Part shown: positions 33,128-37,458 of the stretch, piece by piece | Layout: each line of letters opens with the position of its first letter | How positions within the stretch are numbered: position 1 is the stretch's first letter | Origin: Sphingopyxis panaciterrulae | GTDB lineage: Bacteria; Pseudomonadota; Alphaproteobacteria; Sphingomonadales; Sphingomonadaceae | Direction of reading: 5' to 3' | DNA: 37,458 nucleotides | Assembly: GCF_014199295.1 (NCBI RefSeq) | Contig: NZ_JACIJH010000022.1 | Span: 1-37,458 of the forward strand | Made by a program: the position numbers and the translations under genes | Notes under the pieces: generated by a model | The model's input: the letters and a program-made list of their open reading frames with translations, nothing else | Told to the model about the DNA's origin: nothing | Databases searched by the model: none

Positions 33128-33232
33128 GTGAATCGCGGGGGATTCCGCTGGCGTTAATTTTCTGATTCATGGGGCTGGCCGGGATGGAGGTCGGCATGGA
33201 TGACGAGAGCTTATTCTGAGGATTTGCTCTAG
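33107..33232. mobile_element. 126-bp element with IS630-like ends
   Basis: Inverted ends CTAGAGCAAATCC (33107-33119) and its complement (33220-33232) include a TA on each side, the target duplication typical of IS630/Tc1-type elements. The interior is too short for a transposase and is not self-complementary, so it looks like an internally deleted derivative. It replaces the C-terminal codons of SRAP. Confidence 0.65.
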
Positions 33233-33239
33233 ATCCCTT

Positions 33240-33545
33240 AGAGAGGAGCTCTCTCTTCGACGCTTGTCTACACGCCAGGCTCCGCCACAAGGATCGGGAT
33301 GCTCGCTGGACGCGCAAGTTTGCCAGCCGCCGCATCGCGATAGGCCGCCCCGGACACGGCGATCCAATGCTGGTAAATCGATGATCCGATCCCGTGTCGA
33401 GCCTGTGTTCGCCGATCAGAAATCCCGCATGGGCCTGCTCGATCGCACTGTCGGCATCAAGAGGGCAGAGACGAAGATCGGTCTTGCCAACCTCGTCTGC
33501 AATATCAGGCGCTTCCTATACCTCGAACGCATCAACGCCACCTGA
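33240..33545 (+). pseudogene. IS5-family transposase C-terminal relic
   Basis: In one frame (from about 33280) LRHKDRDARWTRKF resembles the middle of IS5-type transposases; after a frame change RSRVEPVFADQKSRMGLLDR and IGLANLVCNIRRFLYLE match the C-terminal catalytic region with the final Glu of DDE in RSRVEPVF. The N-terminal two thirds are missing. No terminal repeats were found. Confidence 0.65.
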
Positions 33546-34062
33546 CGAGCAGCCCGCAAAGCAGCGCCTTGACCCCCGCGAGGCATCAACGACAACGCCG
33601 ACCAGACCCTGCAACGCCCAGAATGCACCCCGCTCCCAAAATAACGGGTTCTTCGATCCGTCCAACTGCCGCCGAGGCGGCGGACGAGATCGGCGCCCGC
33701 AGATTGGAGCAATGGCATGGTGTCGATAGAGAGTTTTGGGCCATGTTGAATTCCCCTCAATGGGCAATTCCACCCCCTTTTCCTCTCCATATTCCCGGAC
33801 CGATGATAGCGGGCGGGACTGCCTCGCGGGCTTCCCCTTGAACGTCCGCAAGCGGAACGCCGATGCCTTCGAGAGGCAAATCGGCGCCTCACGCGTTGTC
33901 GCGCTAAGCCGTTTCCTGAATAGCTGTGGCCGCGGATCAAGCCATGAAACAAGATGAGGCAGTCGGAGCCCGCACTTCTCGAAGCGTCGGATGACCAAGC
34001 GTACGCGTACGAAACCGGCCCTTCAGGTCCCAAAACTTCATGGGGCGACCAAAGGACAGGCC
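33546..34062. other. Gene-free stretch after the IS5 relic
   Basis: About 515 bp with no convincing gene on either strand. Open frames here have neither ribosome sites nor recognisable motifs. It probably contains the degenerate right end of the IS5-type element and the promoter of the AlpA-type gene. Confidence 0.35.
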
Positions 34063-34254
34063 ATGTCGACCGAAAGCCCCGACCGCTTCCTGAGACTTGC
34101 CGACGTACTGGTTCGGACGGGTCTGAAGCGTTCGACACTCTATCGAAAAATGCGGGAAGGGAGTTTTCCCCGCCAACATCGGATCGCCGAACGATGTGTG
34201 GCCTGGCGAGATTCCGATGTTCGGAAATGGATGGACGAACAGAAACGCCTGTAG
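34063..34254 (+). CDS. AlpA-family regulator of an integrated element
   Basis: 63 residues starting MSTESPDRFLRLADVLVRTG, then LKRSTLYRKMREGSFPRQHR and VAWRDSDVRKWMDEQKRL: the AlpA/CP4-57-type winged HTH. AAAGGA lies 7 bases before the ATG at 34063; an in-frame ATG at 33991 would add 24 residues without such a site. AlpA-type proteins commonly control excision of P4-like islands. It faces the integrase gene, tail to tail, across 312 bp. Confidence 0.85.
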   Translation: MSTESPDRFLRLADVLVRTGLKRSTLYRKMREGSFPRQHRIAERCVAWRDSDVRKWMDEQKRL

Positions 34255-34566
34255 GGCCGGCGGACAGGACACGGCGTCCGTATGCCATCACCTTCGCTTC
34301 GGCGGGGTTAAGAAAGTCCGCCCACCATCTACTTTCTGTGGGTAGGTGCATCGCCATGGAATAATCGCTTTCAAGGAGGCGGATCTTCACCAAGACGACG
34401 CCGGCTCGCGTCTTCTCATCTCTGCACGAAATGACGACTTGCATAAGACCCTTCTTTTTCCATTTCTCACTTTATTTAATAGAAAACCTCATATTCAGAG
34501 GAATTGCCCTGCCTTCTCAAATCTATATTGAAAGACCGGATAAATGCAAAATTGCTACCGGCATCC
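34255..34566. other. Spacer between AlpA-type gene and integrase
   Basis: No gene is visible. The stretch around 34440-34560 is AT-rich compared with the flanks. Both neighbours are transcribed toward it, so terminators are expected, but I could not identify a strong hairpin with a T run. Confidence 0.35.
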
Positions 34567-35793
34567 CTAGCTTCCCCGCATGCCCGTGGCTTCTGCGTCA
34601 TCAAGAAAATCAGCCCACCACTGCATCATCGGCCGCCGATGGGCGAGATAGCGCGCGGCATTATAGACTCCGCGCACACCCTGCGGCTGGTGCGCGAGTT
34701 GCATCTCTATCCAGTCGGGCTCGAACAGGCCGCTTTCATTGAGCACAGTGCTGGCGAGCGAACGAAAACCGTGAACGGTTGCCTTGCCGCGATATCCCAT
34801 GCGATACATGATATCGAGCATGCGGTTCTCGCTTATCACGAGCGATTTGGCATGCGCCACGGGGAACAGATATCGCCCAAGGCGCATGTTTCTTCCTTTG
34901 AGAAAGACGTTCAGTTCGCGAATTTCGTCCAGCAGTTCGATCGACTGCCGGGCGAGCGGCACAAGATGCTCCTCACTCATCTTCATCCGCTCTGGCGAGA
35001 GGCGCCACAGGGGTTCGGCGAGGCCAATATCCTCGAACTCGTCCCATTCAGCGAAACGTGTCTCCTGCGTTCGAACCATATTGTAGATGGTCCAGCGCAG
35101 TGCGAGATGGCTCAGTCGCTCGCCCGGATCGGCGTTGAGTTTGACATAGAAGGTGGGGAGGTCCTTGGCCGCGACTTTCGGATGATGCCGAACGCGGGGC
35201 TTCTTGGTCAGCGATGGCGTGAGGTCCCGGCAGGGATCGGTATCACAGCGCCCATCGGGGATAGCGAAGCGGAAGATTTCGCTGCAATAGGTCTTGATCC
35301 GGTGGGCCATTTCGATCGAACCGCGTGCCTCGATCTTGCGGAGCGCGTCGAGCATCTGGCGCGGTGTGATTTCGGCGATGTCATGCTTGCCGATCACGGG
35401 GAAGATATCGTTCTCGAGCCGCCGGACGATGTGCCTCGCATATTTAGGCACCCATGCCAGCGTCCGGCTTTTCAGCCATTCGCGGGCGACTTCTTCGAAG
35501 CTGCTCCCTTCGCCTACCGGAACGGCCGCCGCCTCTTTTTGCCGTTCCTTCGATGGATCGAGCCCGAGGGCAAGTTGATGTTTCATCTTGTCGCGCCAGG
35601 CTCGTGCCGCGACAAGAGAGACCTCGGGGAACCGACCACCGGAAATGAGCTTGTGCTTGCCGTCATAGCGATAAGCAAAGCGCCAGAGTTTCGAACCGTT
35701 TTTCTCAATGAGAATGAACAGGCCGCCGCCGTCCGCTTTCTTATAGGGTTTGGCCTCCGGTTTAAGTGCTTTCAACGCGACGTTGGTGAGCAT
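34567..35793 (-). CDS. P4-type tyrosine integrase
   Basis: 408 residues. The N-terminal arm-binding DUF4102 domain reads VALKALKPEAKPYKKADGGG and FAYRYDGKHKLISGGRFPEV; the core-binding domain follows; the catalytic domain shows Arg in RTQETRFAEW, the HGFRSLASTVLNES box (HxxR) and the nucleophile Tyr in VYNAARYLAHRR. It starts 235 bp from the 3' end of a tRNA-Trp gene and points away from it, the standard arrangement for islands integrated at tRNA 3' ends. Repeated TTGGGGTAGGA motifs lie upstream of its start. It appears intact. Confidence 0.92.
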   Translation of the reverse strand: MLTNVALKALKPEAKPYKKADGGGLFILIEKNGSKLWRFAYRYDGKHKLISGGRFPEVSLVAARAWRDKMKHQLALGLDPSKERQKEAAAVPVGEGSSFEEVAREWLKSRTLAWVPKYARHIVRRLENDIFPVIGKHDIAEITPRQMLDALRKIEARGSIEMAHRIKTYCSEIFRFAIPDGRCDTDPCRDLTPSLTKKPRVRHHPKVAAKDLPTFYVKLNADPGERLSHLALRWTIYNMVRTQETRFAEWDEFEDIGLAEPLWRLSPERMKMSEEHLVPLARQSIELLDEIRELNVFLKGRNMRLGRYLFPVAHAKSLVISENRMLDIMYRMGYRGKATVHGFRSLASTVLNESGLFEPDWIEMQLAHQPQGVRGVYNAARYLAHRRPMMQWWADFLDDAEATGMRGS

Positions 35794-35844
35794 ACTTCGG
35801 TCTCCTCGCGAACGATGTTGACTCGAATCCTAACGCGCGTACCG

Positions 35845-35891
35845 TTGGGGTAGGAACCGCGAAATTTGGGGTAGGAGTCGATTTCCTACCC
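35845..35891. repeat. Repeated motifs upstream of the integrase gene
   Basis: TTGGGGTAGGA occurs at 35845-35855 and 35866-35876 (21 bp apart, two helical turns), and its inverted core TCCTACCC at 35884-35891. They lie 52-98 bp before the integrase start, between it and the tRNA. They could be arm-type sites for the integrase or an operator for its control. Confidence 0.5.
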
Positions 35892-36028
35892 GCAAAATGA
35901 CAAAAACAGGGCTGGGCTGCAAGAGGAGCAAATGGGACGCGCTGGGACGCCACTACTCTTTATCCCGCTGATTTCCTTGATTTTTAGGAAACGCCCCGGA
36001 CCCCTTGAGATCCCTTTGGACGCCGGCC

Positions 36029-36104
36029 TGGCAGGGGCAGCAGGATTCGAACCCGCGACCCTCGGTTTTGGAGACCGATGCTCTACCAGCTGAGCTATAC
36101 CCCT
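36029..36104 (-). tRNA. tRNA-Trp (CCA anticodon)
   Basis: A 76-nt cloverleaf on the reverse strand starting AGGGGTATAGCTCAGCTGG and ending with an encoded CCA. The acceptor arms AGGGGTA/TGCCCCT pair, the anticodon loop in GGTCTCCAAAACC holds CCA, and the T loop GGTTCGAATCC is canonical. Its 3' end faces the integrase gene and is the likely island attachment site. Confidence 0.93.
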
Positions 36105-36207
36105 AAGGCCGGAGTGCGCCCTTAGCCGCATCGGGGGGCGGGGCGCAAGGGGATTGCGTCGATGCACGGCTTGCACATGCGGCCGGCACTGATATGCGCA
36201 GGTCCGC

Positions 36208-37146
36208 ATGACCGCCGCCGCTGCCCCCTCCGCCACCGCGCCGCAAAATTATCTCGGCGGCATCGCGCTGCGCCTGACCGCGATGCTCAGCCTGTCGCTG
36301 ATGTTCGTGGTGGTGAAGCTGATCGACGCATCGGGCGTGCATATCCTCGAAAGCCTGTTCTGGCGGCAGGCGCTGGTCATCCCCATCGTCTTCGCCTGGG
36401 CGGTCACGCACGGTGGCATGGCATCGCTCGGGACCCAGCGGATCGGCGCCCACGCGCGCCGCGCGGCGATGGGGCTGGTCGGCATGGCCTGCAATTTCGG
36501 CGGCATGATCTTCCTGCCGATGGCCGAGGCGACGTCGATCAACCTGTCGGTGCCGATCTTCGCGGTGCTGTTCGCGGCGCTGCTGCTGCGCGAGCCGACG
36601 GGTCTCCAGCGCTGGAGCGCGGTGATCGTCGGTTTCCTCGGGGTGCTGATCGTGCTCGATCCCGGCGCCGGATTCGCGGCCGGGTTCGGCGGCCATCATG
36701 GGCTGGGAATGCTGATTGCGCTCGCCGGGGCGATCATGACCGCGCTCATCACCATCGCGGTCCGCGACCTCGGCCGCACCGAAAATGCGACGACGATCGT
36801 TTTCTGGTTCAGCCTGCTCTCGATGCTGCCGCTGGGCATCGCCCTGCCCTTCGTCATCACGCCGCACGACAGCTACCAATGGCTGCTGCTCGGCGCGCTC
36901 GGCCTGTCGGGCGCGGTCGTGCAGCTCAGCCTGACCGGCGCGCTGCGGCTGGCGCCGGTCGCGGTGGTCATCCCGATGGACTATTCGGCGCTGCTCTGGT
37001 CGATCGCCTGCGGCTGGTTTTTCTTCGGCACCTTCCCCGCCGAGGCGACATGGATCGGGGCGCCGTTGATCGTCGCGAGCGGGCTCTTCATCGCCTGGCG
37101 CGAGCATCGCCTGCATATCGAGCGGCAGAAGGATATCACCGCATGA
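36208..37146 (+). CDS. DMT-family (EamA) transporter
   Basis: 312 residues with ten predicted membrane helices in two EamA repeats. The first repeat has MLSLSLMFVVVKLIDASGVH and FLPMAEATSINLSVPIFAVL; the second begins near GLGMLIALAGAIMTALITIA and ends VVIPMDYSALLWSIACGWFF. The family exports metabolites or amino acids; the substrate cannot be told. The stop overlaps the following GST start by 4 bp (ATGA), so they form one transcription unit. It lies on the chromosomal side of the tRNA. Confidence 0.88.
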   Translation: MTAAAAPSATAPQNYLGGIALRLTAMLSLSLMFVVVKLIDASGVHILESLFWRQALVIPIVFAWAVTHGGMASLGTQRIGAHARRAAMGLVGMACNFGGMIFLPMAEATSINLSVPIFAVLFAALLLREPTGLQRWSAVIVGFLGVLIVLDPGAGFAAGFGGHHGLGMLIALAGAIMTALITIAVRDLGRTENATTIVFWFSLLSMLPLGIALPFVITPHDSYQWLLLGALGLSGAVVQLSLTGALRLAPVAVVIPMDYSALLWSIACGWFFFGTFPAEATWIGAPLIVASGLFIAWREHRLHIERQKDITA

Positions 37147-37403
37147 CGCGTCCGATTCTCTATCATTGCCCCGACGCGCGGTCGCTGCGCTGCCTGTGGG
37201 CGGCCGAGGAGGCGGGATTGGCGATCGACCTGCGCCTCCTCCCCTTCCCGCCGCGGGCCTTCGCGCCCGACTATCGCGCGATCAATCCGCTGATGACGGT
37301 GCCGGGTTGGGTCGAGGACGGGCGACTGATGACCGAATCGATCGCGATCTGCGAACGCATCGCTGAGGATCAGCGTGCAATAGGCACCCCCTTCGTGGGG
37401 TGA
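37143..37403 (+). pseudogene. Glutathione S-transferase, 3' end cut off
   Basis: The N-terminal thioredoxin-like domain is clear: ILYHCPDARSLRCLWAAEEA, LPFPPRAFAPDYRAINPLMT, VPGWVEDGRLMTESIAICER with the glutathione-binding VPxW and ES motifs. GSTs run about 200 residues; this one loses homology near 37365, and the last dozen codons (EDQRAIGTPFVG) come from an IS-type end. The C-terminal helical domain is missing, so it should not be functional. Confidence 0.75.
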
Positions 37404-37458
37404 TCGGCGTGCAAAAAGGACCCCTTCATCCCGGGGATTTAGTCGGCCGACTGGTTTT
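37366..37458. mobile_element. Probable end of an IS21-family element
   Basis: Two similar 23-bp units begin at 37368 (GATCAGCGTGCAATAGG) and 37402 (GATCGGCGTGCAAAAAGG), both ending in CCCC, period 34. Such repeated GATCGGCGTGCAAA-type units are typical of IS21-family ends. The reading frame of the GST gene is lost exactly where they begin. The transposase would be beyond the window. Confidence 0.55.

Noticed and set aside
33416..34444. Reverse-strand frame of 342 codons over the AlpA-type gene
   Set aside because: No domain or start signal, and it covers the AlpA-type gene and IS5 relic on the other strand.
34504..35853. Forward frame of 449 codons opposite the integrase
   Set aside because: Antisense shadow; the reverse strand has the complete integrase catalytic motifs.
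36103..37116. Long reverse-strand frame of 337 codons opposite the transporter gene
   Set aside because: Composition is Arg/Asp/Gln/His-rich as expected for the antisense of a GC-rich membrane protein; the forward strand has clear EamA motifs.
36162..37403. Forward frame of 413 codons covering transporter and GST
   Set aside because: Only its last part (from the ATG at 37143) is real GST; the rest is out of frame with the transporter.
1..37458. CRISPR array
   Set aside because: No regularly spaced identical repeats of 23-47 bp were seen; the tandem units at both ends of the window are two-copy IS-end repeats.

Overview
The window looks like a chromosome segment of a GC-rich alphaproteobacterium, most likely a sphingomonad. 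The grounds are the TIGR01782-like TonB receptor, a DUF6771-like gene fragment, sphingomonad-type IS66 and IS630/MITE sequences, and overall codon use. It is a patchwork of metabolic genes and decayed mobile elements, and no replication or conjugation module is visible.

Layout. Positions 1-95 resemble the end of an IS21-family element that has cut off the 5' part of a yggS-like gene, which overlaps a VOC-family gene. A reverse-strand MgtC/DUF4010 membrane protein follows. Positions 2,670-7,264 are a nested pile of insertion sequences: an IS3-type element (internal amber codon, 3' end lost) cut by an IS110-type element (3' end lost), itself cut by an almost complete IS66 element whose tnpC has one in-frame opal codon. 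The right end of IS66 interrupts a small reverse-strand gene, preceded by a 100-codon gene that also carries an amber codon.

Positions 8,193-11,200 (reverse strand) hold a tightly coupled three-gene set of exported proteins: a GDPD-fold phosphodiesterase, an AT-rich 299-residue protein and a 150-residue cysteine-containing protein, closed by a good hairpin terminator. An IS66 relic separates it from a Tat-exported AcpA/phospholipase C-type phosphoesterase.

Positions 13,920-25,343 (reverse strand) are the metabolic core: nine closely packed genes for oxidative L-fucose (or related 6-deoxy-sugar) breakdown. They encode an aldo/keto reductase sugar dehydrogenase, a lactonase fused to a SAF domain, the partner UxaA-type dehydratase subunit, a 2-keto-3-deoxy sugar acid dehydrogenase (SDR), a FucP-type permease, a RhaM-type mutarotase, a FAH-family diketo-acid hydrolase, an FMN L-lactate dehydrogenase and pyruvate carboxylase. 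This order suggests sugar to pyruvate plus L-lactate, then lactate to pyruvate to oxaloacetate. A divergent IclR regulator and a 14-bp palindrome lie at the operon head.

Next come an exported EEP-family phosphodiesterase and a TonB receptor (one transcription unit) and an exported metallo-beta-lactamase-fold protein. From about 32,170 to 36,028 is an accessory island: DUF6771 and SRAP remnants (SRAP broken by two small palindromic elements), an IS5 relic, an AlpA-type regulator, and a P4-type tyrosine integrase facing a tRNA-Trp gene, the probable attachment site. The window closes with a DMT-family transporter and a glutathione S-transferase gene cut off by repeats typical of an IS21-family end.
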